From: Streptomyces sp. NBC_01232
Lineage (GTDB): Bacteria > Actinomycetota > Actinomycetes > Streptomycetales > Streptomycetaceae
Reading direction: 5' to 3'
Assembly (NCBI RefSeq): GCF_035989885.1
Contig: NZ_CP108518.1
Span: forward strand, 7,555,001-7,619,000
DNA: 64,000 bases
Shown here: piece after piece, positions 16,679-25,234 of the stretch
Numbering within the stretch: position 1 is the first letter of the stretch
How the letters are laid out: each line of letters begins with the position of its first letter
Made by a program: the position numbers and the translations under genes
Notes under the pieces: generated by a model
Databases searched by the model: none
What the model was told of the DNA's origin: nothing
The model's input: only the letters and a program-made list of their open reading frames with translations

Positions 16679-17068
16679 ATGACAAAGCAGCCGAAGCCGT
16701 CCCAGCCGAAGCACGGCAAGGGACCGAGTCCTCACGAGGGCACCAAGCAGCACGGCTGGTCCCCCGATGTGGACGAGACCCGTCAGCAGGAGAACCCGAG
16801 CGCCCACCGTTCCTTCCACCCGGACCAATACGCCCCGGACAAGGGCCCCGGACGTACGGTCTCCAAGGAAGAAGCCGGGAACCCCCACGGCAAGCCGACT
16901 AAGAGCCACGGCACACGAGGCGAAGATCAGAGCAAGGGCTCCGGGGAGAAGGGCATGCACGACTTGGGCCCCCGCGGTCGGTCCCAGCGGCCCAGCGGAA
17001 CGAAGGACGCGTCGGCCACGACGGGCGTGGACCCCCAGGATCCGCCCGGCAAGCGCAGCGCCGGGTAG
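16679..17068 (+). CDS. hydrophilin-like disordered protein
   Basis: A 129-residue protein with almost no hydrophobic residues, rich in G, K, P, S, D, H and Q: MTKQPKPSQPKHGKGPSPHE, GWSPDVDETRQQENPSAHRS. It has no signal peptide, helix or known motif. It probably is intrinsically disordered, in the style of hydrophilins that accumulate under desiccation or osmotic stress; that function is inference. ATG 16679 is preferred over the upstream open frame (16595) because the preceding residues are of different character. Its codon use is less G/C-biased at third positions than in neighbouring genes, so coding status is not certain. A similar pattern exists in streptomycete stress regions. Confidence 0.55.
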   Translation: MTKQPKPSQPKHGKGPSPHEGTKQHGWSPDVDETRQQENPSAHRSFHPDQYAPDKGPGRTVSKEEAGNPHGKPTKSHGTRGEDQSKGSGEKGMHDLGPRGRSQRPSGTKDASATTGVDPQDPPGKRSAG

Positions 17069-17213
17069 CGCCGCTCGGCATGAGCCGGCGAGTGTGCCGT
17101 GCACGGTGAAGCCGTACTCCCCCTCTCGTGCTGCGATCGCGCTGTCGACGGCACGAGGCGGCTTCGGTAAGTCCTCCGAGTCCGATCGTCGCTTACGCGA
17201 GAAGGACCTGCTC

Positions 17214-17663
17214 ATGGCCGTACGAAACCAGCTGATTCACCGTTTGCCACCGGCCGTCTGGACGGTACTCGCCGACCCAAACTGCTACGGGGAGTGGGTG
17301 GTGGGACCCTCCGAGTCCACGCCACTTGATCAGGCCTGGCCCGAAGTCGGCTCCCAGCTCCTCTACACCGTGCGACTGGGCCCGTGGTCGACTGAAGGGG
17401 TCACAACAGTCAGGCACCAGGTGGCAGGCCGTGAGCTTGAACTGGAGGCGGCTTTCAAGGCTTTGGGCACGGCGAGGATCTTCCTGCAGCTGAGGCCGTG
17501 GGGCGAGGAGACCTTGGTCGTGTGCGACGAGCACCCTCTGCGCGGCTTGGGCGGAGCTCTTCACAACCCCGCCGTCGAGGCCCTGCTGCAGCTTCGGCAC
17601 AGGGGGATGCTGGCCCGCTTGGCCAAGATCGTGGAGCAGCGCGACGAGGTCGAGCATGCTTGA
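17214..17663 (+). CDS. SRPBCC-family (START-like) protein
   Basis: A 149-residue soluble protein with the SRPBCC/polyketide-cyclase-like beginning (MAVRNQLIHRLPPAVWTVLA, DPNCYGEWVVGPSES) where a W follows the first helix, then strands SQLLYTVRLGPWSTEGVTTV and ELEAAFKALGTARIFLQLRP, and a C-terminal helix ALLQLRHRGMLARLAKIVEQ. The fold encloses a deep hydrophobic ligand pocket; ligands vary and none can be assigned. ATG 17214 has AAGGA nine bases upstream. It is followed after 30 bases by a decayed GlxA-type regulator. Confidence 0.8.
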   Translation: MAVRNQLIHRLPPAVWTVLADPNCYGEWVVGPSESTPLDQAWPEVGSQLLYTVRLGPWSTEGVTTVRHQVAGRELELEAAFKALGTARIFLQLRPWGEETLVVCDEHPLRGLGGALHNPAVEALLQLRHRGMLARLAKIVEQRDEVEHA

Positions 17664-17692
17664 CGGGCGATGACCGCGCGAACCTGTCCGTG

Positions 17693-18554
17693 CGGCACCG
17701 GCGAAGTGCTCAGAAGGGCTGTCGCAGCTCGGGAGGCGGCGCCGTGGAGGCACCTTCCGGTGTGACGCTGGGGGCGGACGGAGACCTGGCCGAGGCTGTT
17801 GCACCTGACATTCTGATCGTTCCGGGAGGCACGAGGTACCTGACGGGACCGACCGACTGCGATCCTGAGGTCGTCCAGTGGCTGCGCGACCACGCGCCGA
17901 AGTCTCAGCGCGTGGTGTCGGTGTGCACGGGCGCGTTCTCTTGGCCGAGGCCGGGGTGCTCGCCGGCAGGCGTGTGACGACGCACTGGAGTCGCCCGAGG
18001 AATTGGCGAAGCGGTACCCCGATGTATCGGTGGACCCGACCCCGATCTTCGTCCAGGACGGCACTGTCTGTACGGCCGCCGGTGCGATGGCTGCGATTGA
18101 CTTGGCTCTTGCCTTTGTGGAGGCGGGCATTGGGCGTGACGCAGCGATGATGGTGGCTCGTTACATGGTCGTCTTTCTGCGCCGCTCGGGTGGGCAGTCG
18201 CAGTTCAGCGCCCAGATGCGAGCCCAGATCGCAGAGCGTCCGGTGTTGCGCGAGATTCAGCAGCGGATTGCCGATCACCCCGACGCGGACCTGTCCGTGG
18301 AGGCGTTGGCTCACCGGGCGAACCTGTCGCCTCGCCAGTTCACACGCTCGTTTTCCAGCGGAACGGGAACCACCCCAGGGTGCTATGTGGCGCACACACG
18401 CCTAGAAACTGTGCGACGCCTACTGGAGGACACGCAGGACGATGTCGGGCACGTCGCTTCCTCCAGCGGTTACTCCACCACGGAAGCGATGCGCCGCGCA
18501 CTCCAGCGTGCCCTCGGGCTCTCGCCGAGCCAGTGCCGAAGCCAGCACAGCTGA
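17693..18554 (+). pseudogene. GlxA-family (DJ-1/PfpI plus AraC HTH) regulator, truncated and frameshifted
   Basis: Residues of a GlxA-type regulator continue across three frames. The DJ-1/PfpI part has VAPDILIVPGGTRYLTGPTD and VVSVCTGAF with the nucleophile-position cysteine. The middle reads LLAEAGVLAGRRVTTHWSR. The C-terminus from 18003 is intact (CTAAGAMAAIDLALAFVEAG, then the AraC-type double HTH with DLSVEALAHRANLSPRQFTR and SSGYSTTEAMRRALQRALGL). Two one-base deletions explain the shifts: near 17938 (TTCTCTTGG for TTCCTCTTGG) and near 17992 (AGTCGCCCGAG for AGTCGCGCCGAG). About 40 N-terminal residues are also missing. Only an isolated DNA-binding half could be made. Confidence 0.8.
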
Positions 18555-19494
18555 GGGATTTGCCCTGGCCCTCCTGGACGGCTTCCTCCTATGGCGGTCT
18601 CGAACAGGGGCCCAACTCACCCGATCATCCAACAGAGTTGGCCATGGTGGTACTGCTGACCTGGTCGCGTAGGTCTCTCAGGAGGTTCGTGGCGTCGTCC
18701 ACGGCGCTGACCGGCTACCTGCTCAAGGCTGTGGCCCGGCAGCTGACGCAGGCGAGGCCGCTCGACCGGCCGTATCGGTGAATCGGCTCCGCGCAGAGCA
18801 TGCACGGTCCGATCTCCCATGCGGGGCAGCCAAGTTCCATCGCGATGACGGCACGTTCGCGGACGGACAGACGGCGCATCTGCACCGGACGGCTGGGGGC
18901 TCGGTAGGGGGGATGTTGCGGACCCGCACGGCCACGTGTTCTCCGTCGGCACTGGTCACGACGAGTTCATCCAGAGCGGTAGCGCGTTCCTGCGGGACGC
19001 ACAGGGCGGGCAGGAACCAGCCACTGTGGAATTTGCCGCAGGGGGAACCAGCTTCAGGGCAGGATCGCTCGCTGGTCGCGGTGCACTTCCAGATCTGAAG
19101 GTGCCGTACACCGCCTCGGACGATCATCGCCAAGGGCGAGACGATGCGCTGCCAGGGCACGTCGTCGACCCTGGTCCAGGGTGCGCGATCGATGATCTCC
19201 GAAGATGCGTCGCCGGTCACCCAGAGAGGCGCTATGCCGTTCCCGGGTGGCCCAAGTCTTCGAAGGTCAGATTGATCGTGATGCCGTACTTGGTGTGGTA
19301 CACCCCGTTCGCCATGGAAAAGACGATAGGCACTCGCGCGAAGTGCGGGAAGGCCGACCGCAGTCCGAGGGCACAGCAGACCTGAGCCGGGCTGTGGCGC
19401 CGCTGATCGGCCGGAAGTTGCACTGCCGCCGCCCGAACCGCGCCCTAGACTGCGACCGCTCCAGAACCTGGCGATCATCGGGAGGGCGTGCAAG
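18555..19494. other. gene-poor stretch with a possible decayed minus-strand coding sequence
   Basis: No intact gene is convincing. On the minus strand two adjacent frames look protein-like: about 19330-19240 (FSMANGVYHTKYGITINLTF then EDLGHPG) and, in a shifted frame, about 19235-18900 (LWVTGDASSEIIDRAPWTRV, DDVPWQRIVSPLAMIVRGGV, ERATALDELVVTSADGEHVA). They may be one decayed gene of unknown family read 19330 to 18900. No stop-free frame joins them. The remainder shows nothing recognisable. Confidence 0.25.
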
Positions 19495-20220
19495 ATGAAC
19501 CGAACACTCATCAGTACATTCGCGGCCGTGGCGTTGGTCGTGTCCGGCGGGAGTGTCGCCACCGCTTCCGACGGCGCTCCGCCGCGCACCACGCACGGCC
19601 CTTGCCAGTACACGCAGACCCCGGACGAGCCACCGGCGCGCACTGTTCCGCTGCCGCCCGACCCGCGGCGCACCCCCAGTCGTGGCACGGTCGATATGGC
19701 TGTTCCGACCAGCCGGGGCGCGCTCCCGCTGCACTTGGACCGGGCCAAGGCGCCGTGCACGGTCCAGAGTTTCCTGCACCTGGCACGGCATGGGTTCTAC
19801 GACCGCACGGTGTGCCACCGTCTGACGGCGTATCCGACGCTGAAGGTTCTGCAGTGCGGCGACCCGACCGGTACGGGTGAGGGCGGGCCCGGCTACAAGT
19901 ACAAGGACGAGCTGCCGGTGGACCTGCCGCCGGCGCCGACCGATCCGACCGGCGCGCGCCGTCTCTATGGGCGCGGCCTGCTGGCGATGGCCAACGCCGG
20001 GCCGGGTACGAATGGTTCACAGTTCTTCGTCGTTTACGGCGACTCCGCGCTGCGACCGAACTACACGGTGTTCGGCACGGTCGGCGCCGACGGCCTCAAA
20101 ACACTCGACAAAGTCGGCGCCGGAGGCATCGAGCCGACTGCGGACGACCCGGCACCGGTCGACGGCACCCCCGTGCTGCGGACCGAGCTGCTTCGCGTCC
20201 GGCCGTCCTGCTGGCATTGA
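19495..20220 (+). CDS. secreted cyclophilin-type peptidyl-prolyl isomerase
   Basis: A 241-residue protein with a Sec signal peptide (MNRTLISTFAAVALVVSGGS, cleavage after VATA near residue 24) and a cyclophilin domain (about 65-235). Recognisable pieces: RGALPLHLDRAKAPCTVQSF, HLARHGFYDRTVCHRLT (the HR of the usual F-H-R-V), YGRGLLAMANAGPGTNGSQFF and NYTVFGTVGADG. Family role: it speeds cis-trans isomerisation of X-Pro bonds, here outside the membrane. The QGGDP segment is altered to LQCGDP, and four cysteines suggest disulfides, as expected of an exported form. ATG 19495 directly starts the signal peptide; a purine-rich GGAGGG lies upstream. Transcribed alone. Confidence 0.9.
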   Translation: MNRTLISTFAAVALVVSGGSVATASDGAPPRTTHGPCQYTQTPDEPPARTVPLPPDPRRTPSRGTVDMAVPTSRGALPLHLDRAKAPCTVQSFLHLARHGFYDRTVCHRLTAYPTLKVLQCGDPTGTGEGGPGYKYKDELPVDLPPAPTDPTGARRLYGRGLLAMANAGPGTNGSQFFVVYGDSALRPNYTVFGTVGADGLKTLDKVGAGGIEPTADDPAPVDGTPVLRTELLRVRPSCWH

Positions 20221-20981
20221 CGCACCGCGACGTGGCCGCGTCCGCTATGGGCGTGCCTGGCGCCTGTGGCCGCCTGGGGCGGCATGCCGGCCGGGTGAAG
20301 CGCCCGGGTGCGGAAGCGGAGGGATCCGGGTCCTGTGCCCGGACTGCTCCGGCCGGGGCCGGACTCCGGGACGGGCAGAGCCGGATGCCGGGCCATGGAG
20401 CTCCCGAGCGTATTCAGCCGGCGGCCGTCGCCGATGCCCCTCGGGCCGACCCGGCCGGCGTCCGGGAGGCCCCCGGATCGTCTCGTGGTCCTGGGTGACG
20501 GGTCTGTCGCGCCCGGACGGGGTGCGGCGTACGGAGTCGGTCCGCCGGCGAGGTGAGTTGGTCGGCCGGGGTGAGGCGATGGAACGGGGCCGGTGAGGCA
20601 GGGGTGCAGGCGGAGCGGCTGCCCCGGCGTGCAGGAACGCGGGGGACGCACACGAGTCCTTGCCGGCTGATCGGGCTGGAGGGCGAAGGGGAGTCGGGCT
20701 GCTGCCGTCGGGACTCGTTGCCCGGGGACGGCGGTATGAGCGCCGACGCCGAGGGCTTGCCGGGCGGCCCGGGTTCCCGGCCGGGGAGGGGGCCGGGGAG
20801 GGGGCCGGGGCGCGGGGTGCCAAGGTGCCGTACGGATCCGGGCGGCAGCCCGTCGTGCGGGCGAACCTGCCGCACGCTGCCGGGGGAAAGGGCAGCATGC
20901 GGCGGGTTCGCTCCAGAAGGCCCCACCCGTGGGGGGGGGCTTTCTCCTCTCACCCGACGCGGCCGACGGGGAGGCCCCGGA
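20221..20981. other. GC-rich non-coding gap with G-tract repeats and a terminator-like hairpin
   Basis: About 760 bases between convergent genes. Open frames in it are long only because of GC content and give arginine/proline/glycine-rich translations with no family likeness. It contains a local repeat of CCGGGGAGGGGG units around 20782-20812, and the hairpin listed at 20912-20945. No gene is called. Confidence 0.5.
20912..20945 (-). terminator. probable terminator of the DD-carboxypeptidase gene
   Basis: An inverted repeat pairs AAGGCCCC with GGGGGCTTT over a short loop, 37 bases past the minus-strand stop at 20982. On the minus strand the stem is followed by CTTCT, a weak pyrimidine run. 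Confidence 0.55.
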
Positions 20982-21719
20982 TCAGATGCCGCAGGAGGGC
21001 GCCGACCAGAATCGGCTCGGCCGGTGGTCCACGTGGGTGTGGTCGTCGTGGCCCGGGTAGCCCGGCCCGAGGATGCCGGCGAATCCGTGGTTGCGTGCGG
21101 CCTGGGCCAGCTTGCACAGGGAATGCGGTCCGGCCGCGAGGTCAGCCGAGTCTCCGTACAGGTGGCGGCTGTCGGCTGCGCCGCCGACCGCCGCGTTGCA
21201 GGCGCGTGAGCGGAAGCCGCTGGTCACTGTGATCGGCGCATCGCCGAGCGCGTGCCGCATGGCCTGCAGCTTCCACATGGTGCGCAGGGCGTTGGACTTG
21301 GCCGTGGCAGCGGAGACCGCGCCTCCGGACCATGTGGTGTTGCAGTCGTTCAGTTCCGCGTACGAGAAGTTGACGGGTGTGCAGTCGTTGTCCTGCAGGG
21401 CGTAGATCTTGCTGAAGGTGGCGCTGTCGGCGACGCCGTTGGCGGGCAGCCCGTAGGCCTGCTGGAAGCGGGTGACCGCGGCCGCTGTCGCGGGGCCGAA
21501 GGCGCCGTCGATGCCGAGGACTCCTCCGGAGCCGGGATAGCCCGCGACCCGGATCTGCAACTGGGTGACGTCCGCCCCGGAGGATCCCCGTGCCAGGGTG
21601 CGCGTCCAGGTGAAGCAGCCGTCGGCATGGGCGGCTCCCGCCGTGGCCACGGTGGTGACGAACAGGCTCACGGCGACCAGCAGCACGGCCAGGAACGGTG
21701 TGAAGAGGCGATGGGTCAT
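20982..21719 (-). CDS. secreted zinc D-Ala-D-Ala carboxypeptidase (M15A)
   Basis: A 245-residue exported peptidase. It has a signal peptide (hydrophobic VLLVAVSLFVTTVATAGAAH, cleavage after AHA), a peptidoglycan-binding domain (about 40-105, LARGSSGADVTQLQIRVAGY and FQQAYGLPANGV) and an M15A catalytic domain. The zinc-site motifs are SRHLYGDSADLA (H and D ligands) and GHDDHTHVDHR (catalytic and ligand histidines). It resembles the Streptomyces albus G DD-carboxypeptidase, which cleaves the terminal D-Ala of peptidoglycan stem peptides and protects against or remodels cell wall. Its ATG at 21719 overlaps the stop of the upstream PucR-type regulator gene by four bases, so it is translationally coupled to it. 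Confidence 0.9.
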   Translation of the reverse strand: MTHRLFTPFLAVLLVAVSLFVTTVATAGAAHADGCFTWTRTLARGSSGADVTQLQIRVAGYPGSGGVLGIDGAFGPATAAAVTRFQQAYGLPANGVADSATFSKIYALQDNDCTPVNFSYAELNDCNTTWSGGAVSAATAKSNALRTMWKLQAMRHALGDAPITVTSGFRSRACNAAVGGAADSRHLYGDSADLAAGPHSLCKLAQAARNHGFAGILGPGYPGHDDHTHVDHRPSRFWSAPSCGI

Positions 21720-23005
21720 GAGGGGCTTCTCCCTGGTTCGTTGATCGGAGGGACGCGTGAATCGAGGGACGGGTGGTGAGGAGGAGCGTCGGAGTCGTCG
21801 ACCCTGGAGGAAGAAAGGTTCGCGGCCGTCATCGCCGCCCGAAGGAGCTGGATGCCGTGCGGACTGCTGGGATCGAGCCCGCTGAACTCCCGGATTTTCT
21901 GGAGGCGGTAACTCAGGGTTCTTCGGTGGATGTTCAACGCATTGGCGGTCCGTTCCCGGTCCAGCTCGTGGAAGAACAGCTCGTCGAGGGTGAGACGCAG
22001 ATCGGTCCCCCTTTCGAGCGGTCCCAGGAAGTCGACGAGGCGGTTCTGCAGTGCCGGCTGTCGGGAGATGGCGAGCTCTATCACCAGTTCGGCCGCCTTG
22101 TAGGGGCGCGCCTGTGCATCGGGCATCGCCACCACCACGGACATGATCTGCCGCAGCTCTCGCAGCGTTTCGGGTACCGATCCCACCGTGGTGGCCAGGG
22201 CCTGGGCGGCACGTACGGATCGCACCTTTCGAGATGCTGCGGTCACCAGCTCGGCGGACAGCGCTTCCGCGGCGTCCTCGTCACCGTTCACCGGTAGCAG
22301 CACCAGCATCTCGTCCCGCCGGGCCTCGGTGGACCAGAGGATTCCGGGCGAAGACCCGAGCACGCCCCGGCTCGCGTCCAGCGCACGGTCGAGGGCTCCC
22401 TCCTCCTGCAAGAACCTGCAAATGAGGATGAGATAGCCCTCGGGGAGGAGGATGCCCGCCGCCGCGGCCATCGCCGCGGACTCGGTCGACGCGCGTAGCA
22501 CTTCGGCAAGGAGCTGACGGCGGGCCTGGATGGTCTCTCCCCGTTCGACGCGAGCCGTGTCGTGGTAGCCCGCCATGGCGGCCGCGAGGATCCGGGCGTT
22601 CTCCTGAGCCCCGTACGTGATCAGCTTTGCGAACTCTGCGTAGTTCTCGGAGTTCGCCACCGACAGAACGTCTCGCAGGCCGGCCAGATGCCCCACCTCG
22701 AATGCGTCTCGCACGTCGGACGCGGAGAACGAGTCGAAAAGGCACCGGCGCGCCCCCATGTTCCGGAAGACCTCAAGATCGGAGTCGAGGAGGGGAGCTC
22801 GGCCGTTGTCGAACATGTCGAGCATGCGGACCGTAGCGAAATCCAGTTCAGCCGGGATCTCTTTGGGGCGTTTCGCATGCAGCTGCGCCACTTTGGGGAT
22901 TTCGCTCGCCGTCATTTCGAGGACCTTCGAGACAGTGACGTCACGTCGCGCCTTCAACTGCCGGACGAGTTTGGAACCGTTGATGTGACACACCTCTATC
23001 GACAC
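21716..23005 (-). CDS. PucR/CdaR-type transcriptional regulator
   Basis: About 429 residues. The C-terminal helix-turn-helix of the PucR family is clear (residues about 345-400): LTLDELFFHELDRERTANAL, NIHRRTLSYRLQKIREFSGL. The middle domain (about 160-320) is helical with nucleotide-like sensor wording (LLPEGYLILICRFLQEEGAL, DEMLVLLPVNGDEDAAEALS). No known ligand domain is obvious at the N-terminus. The start is uncertain: the open frame runs to 23155, but GTG 23005 begins the family-like part; no strong ribosome site was seen. Its stop overlaps the start of the DD-carboxypeptidase gene, so this regulator may control its own operon and cell-wall remodelling (inference). Confidence 0.75.
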   Translation of the reverse strand: MSIEVCHINGSKLVRQLKARRDVTVSKVLEMTASEIPKVAQLHAKRPKEIPAELDFATVRMLDMFDNGRAPLLDSDLEVFRNMGARRCLFDSFSASDVRDAFEVGHLAGLRDVLSVANSENYAEFAKLITYGAQENARILAAAMAGYHDTARVERGETIQARRQLLAEVLRASTESAAMAAAAGILLPEGYLILICRFLQEEGALDRALDASRGVLGSSPGILWSTEARRDEMLVLLPVNGDEDAAEALSAELVTAASRKVRSVRAAQALATTVGSVPETLRELRQIMSVVVAMPDAQARPYKAAELVIELAISRQPALQNRLVDFLGPLERGTDLRLTLDELFFHELDRERTANALNIHRRTLSYRLQKIREFSGLDPSSPHGIQLLRAAMTAANLSSSRVDDSDAPPHHPSLDSRVPPINEPGRSPS

Positions 23006-23234
23006 CGGAGGAACGCCCGAATCGCACCAGAATGGAGCGGGCGGCCCGAGCTCTGACTGGTAATTTCCAGCACATAGATGCCAATTCGCGAACGCCGAGG
23101 GGGTGATCGCCGACCTGCGGGAGAGACTCAAGGGCCTTCCGGCCCGGCCGGACATGGCGGTTCACGCCCATCCCGGAAAGCCCGGGCATACAGGTACAAC
23201 AAACCGTGGTTCCGCGTCATTTCGGCGGCGATGC

Positions 23235-23400
23235 TAAGGGCTGTCCCGTAATCCGCGGTGGGTCAGCGCACGGCGTCAGATGCGGTGCATCGCAAGGCGG
23301 AGGGTCGTACTCATACCGGGTGTATTCGGGCGATCCGACAACGCAGCGAGGTGCCGTAGCTGGCGTCGTGCGCCCGCCGGGGATTACGGGACAGCCCTTA
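23235..23400. mobile_element. MITE-like element with 20-base terminal inverted repeats
   Basis: A 166-base non-coding element bounded by perfect 20-base inverted repeats, TAAGGGCTGTCCCGTAATCC at 23235-23254 and its complement at 23381-23400. The outermost TA at both ends could be a target duplication. The internal core (about 23280-23360, including GCATCGCAAGGCGGAGG and CCGACAACGCAGCGAGGTGC) is shared, inverted, with the element at 63494-63686. It encodes no transposase, so it would have to be mobilised in trans by an IS5- or IS630-type enzyme. It lies at the 3' end of a decayed secreted-protein gene. Confidence 0.75.
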
Positions 23401-23816
23401 GCCGCCTGGCGGGCCGTCCGGGAAGGGTGGCGGGAAGGCAGTCGCGGGGAATGAAGTACCACCCCGGCCGGCCGACGCCGTCGGGGCTGTCGGCCCGCGG
23501 GGCGCGGATCATCACCCACTTGACGTCGCGCGAGACATGGCGCCACAGGACGGTCTGACCGAGGGCCGTCCGGCCGTTCAGTGGCGAACTGGCCGCCGTG
23601 GGAACCCTTCCAGGGCTGCACGTTGCCGTAACTCCTGACGTGCGATCCGTCCCAGGTCCGGCACCCGGCCCGTGCGGCCGTGGCCACGGCCGCACGGGCC
23701 GGGTGCCGGACCTGGCCGTTGGTGAACAGCGAGGTCGCCAGCGTGGCAGAGGTGCCACAGCCATCGGCGGCGGACGCGCACCCGGCGACCGCTCCGACGC
23801 GTCTCGACATGGACAT
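23401..23816 (-). pseudogene. decayed secreted hypothetical protein
   Basis: Two minus-strand frames seem to form one old gene. From ATG 23816 the start reads MSMSRRVGAVAGCASAADGC then ATLATSLFTNGQV. The distal part, in a shifted frame near 23570-23400, reads VLWRHVSRDVKWVMIRAPRA, then WYFIPRDCLPATLPG, which looks like a real secreted-protein C-terminus with conserved tryptophans. In between are SCRTWDGSHV-like residues and a 64-base perfect palindrome (23652-23715) that inserts unrelated residues. I do not recognise a named family. The gene ends beside the MITE-like element. Confidence 0.45.
23652..23715. repeat. 64-base perfect palindrome without a loop
   Basis: Arms of 32 bases (23652-23683 and 23684-23715) are exact reverse complements with no spacer; the left arm starts CCAGGTCCGGCACCCGGCCC. 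It lies inside the decayed secreted-protein gene. A spacer-free palindrome of this length is hard to maintain in cells and may be a template-switch duplication or an assembly artefact. Confidence 0.9.
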
Positions 23817-23819
23817 TCC

Positions 23820-24215
23820 TTCCCCTGGCGTGAAGTGGATACCGGGTGACGGCCCGACAGCATGGTGACGCGGCTCGGCATTACGCAGCAGCGGTCAAAG
23901 CGGTATTCCCGCCGCCATCCGCGGCGACCGCGCGCACATTCCTCTGCGGAAGAGCAACCAGGAGGTGTTTCGGCCCTCTTTCATCGGGATCAGTGTCGTG
24001 CACCTGACAGATGAGCCCAGCATTCATGACGGCGGTCACGACAGGCAAGGGTTGCAGGGAAGAAGATCCGTTCCCGAAGGTCCTTTGCGCAGACGGGTAA
24101 TTGTCGGACCGTCAGGTCTTCCTGGATGCGCATAGGCCGATGCCGCCGTACGTGATGCACTCCTGCCGATGCGCCGCCCGCTCAATCGCGGGCCGCCAGC
24201 TCCCGGAGGTAGCGA
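23820..24215. other. intergenic region upstream of phospholipase A2
   Basis: About 400 bases with no convincing gene between the decayed secreted-protein gene and the phospholipase gene transcribed divergently. It is less GC-rich than coding neighbours around 23930-24100 and presumably holds both promoters. No specific operator was recognised. Confidence 0.4.
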
Positions 24216-24674
24216 GTGATACGTCGCATGTCCGCATTCCTGACCATTCCGGCCGCCACCATGCTCGCCTGGGCCGGTGCCACAGCGACGGCTTCGGCGG
24301 CTCCCGCCGACAAATCCCAAGTCCTGTCCAGCTGGACCCAGACCAGCGCCACCAGCTACAGCGCCTTCATCTCGGCGCGCAACAACCAGGGTTCCTGGGC
24401 GGCGTACGGCTTCGACTGGTCCACGGACTACTGCTCCTCGTCGCCCGACAACCCGCTGGGCTTCCCGTTCAACCTCTCCTGCGCCCGGCACGACTTCGGC
24501 TACCGCAACTACAAGGCCGCCGGACAGTTCGACCCCAACAAGCCCCGGTTGGACACCATGTTCTACGAGGACCTCAAGAGGGTGTGCAGTTCAAACGGGT
24601 ACGGCGCCACGAAGAAGGCGTCCTGCAACAGCCTCGCCTGGACGTACTACCAGGCGGTCAAGCAGTTCGGCTGA
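24216..24674 (+). CDS. secreted prokaryotic phospholipase A2
   Basis: A 152-residue exported enzyme with a signal peptide (FLTIPAATMLAWAGATATAS, cleavage after ASA near residue 28). The catalytic H-D pair lies in LSCARHDFGYRNY, the hallmark of the bacterial group XIV phospholipases A2 such as the Streptomyces violaceoruber enzyme; GWAAYGFDWSTDYCSSSPD-like residues upstream supply the calcium-binding region (FDWSTDYCS). Two cysteine pairs fit the family's two disulfides. It hydrolyses the sn-2 ester of phospholipids with calcium. GTG 24216 has GGAGGT five bases upstream. Transcribed alone. Confidence 0.9.
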   Translation: MIRRMSAFLTIPAATMLAWAGATATASAAPADKSQVLSSWTQTSATSYSAFISARNNQGSWAAYGFDWSTDYCSSSPDNPLGFPFNLSCARHDFGYRNYKAAGQFDPNKPRLDTMFYEDLKRVCSSNGYGATKKASCNSLAWTYYQAVKQFG

Positions 24675-25234
24675 CCTGCGGGTGCGCAGACGCGGCCAGG
24701 CGGCCGGTGCCGTCCGGGTCGGCGGGGTGCGAGAGGCTCGCGCAGCATCTCGAAGAGCAGATGGCGGTTCGCCGGACCGCTCGCACGTAGCTGCGCCGGG
24801 GTGCTCGCGGACCGATCCGTGCCGCAGGCGAGGGGAACGCGGCGTAGCGGGATGAACACCGGGCGTGGCCGGGTGGGTGCGGCAGGGTTTCGGCAGCGGC
24901 TCCCTGCTGCCGAGATGTGCCGGAAGTGCAAGCCATCCGGTACGGGGCCGGCCTTCTCGCCCTCCCCGCGCCCGGCACGCTCCTCGCGCCGAGGTTCCGG
25001 CTCCGGGCCGGATGTCGATGCGGGACGGTTCCGGAGCGCCGGGCTCGACCAAGCGAGATGGGGGGCGGCCCGCTGCAGGTGCGGGCCGCGCGATATCCGG
25101 AGGGCCGAACGACCGCCCCGCGCTCTCGGAGGAATGCGACGCGACGCGAGGCCGTCACGGCGGGGACGTGTGGCGCGGCCGGGCCGGGGAAGGTGCTAGA
25201 GCATACCTCCCGATACCGGACATGGAGGACGGTT
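24675..25234. other. non-coding gap upstream of the molybdenum hydroxylase operon
   Basis: About 560 bases with only GC-driven open frames giving arginine-, proline- and alanine-rich translations. No gene, repeat or clear operator was seen. The promoter for the molybdenum hydroxylase operon must lie toward its right end. Confidence 0.45.

Noticed and set aside
20245..20953. Overlapping open frames of 179-217 residues in the gap before the DD-carboxypeptidase
   Set aside because: Proline/arginine/serine-rich translations in all frames, no ribosome site, no family likeness.
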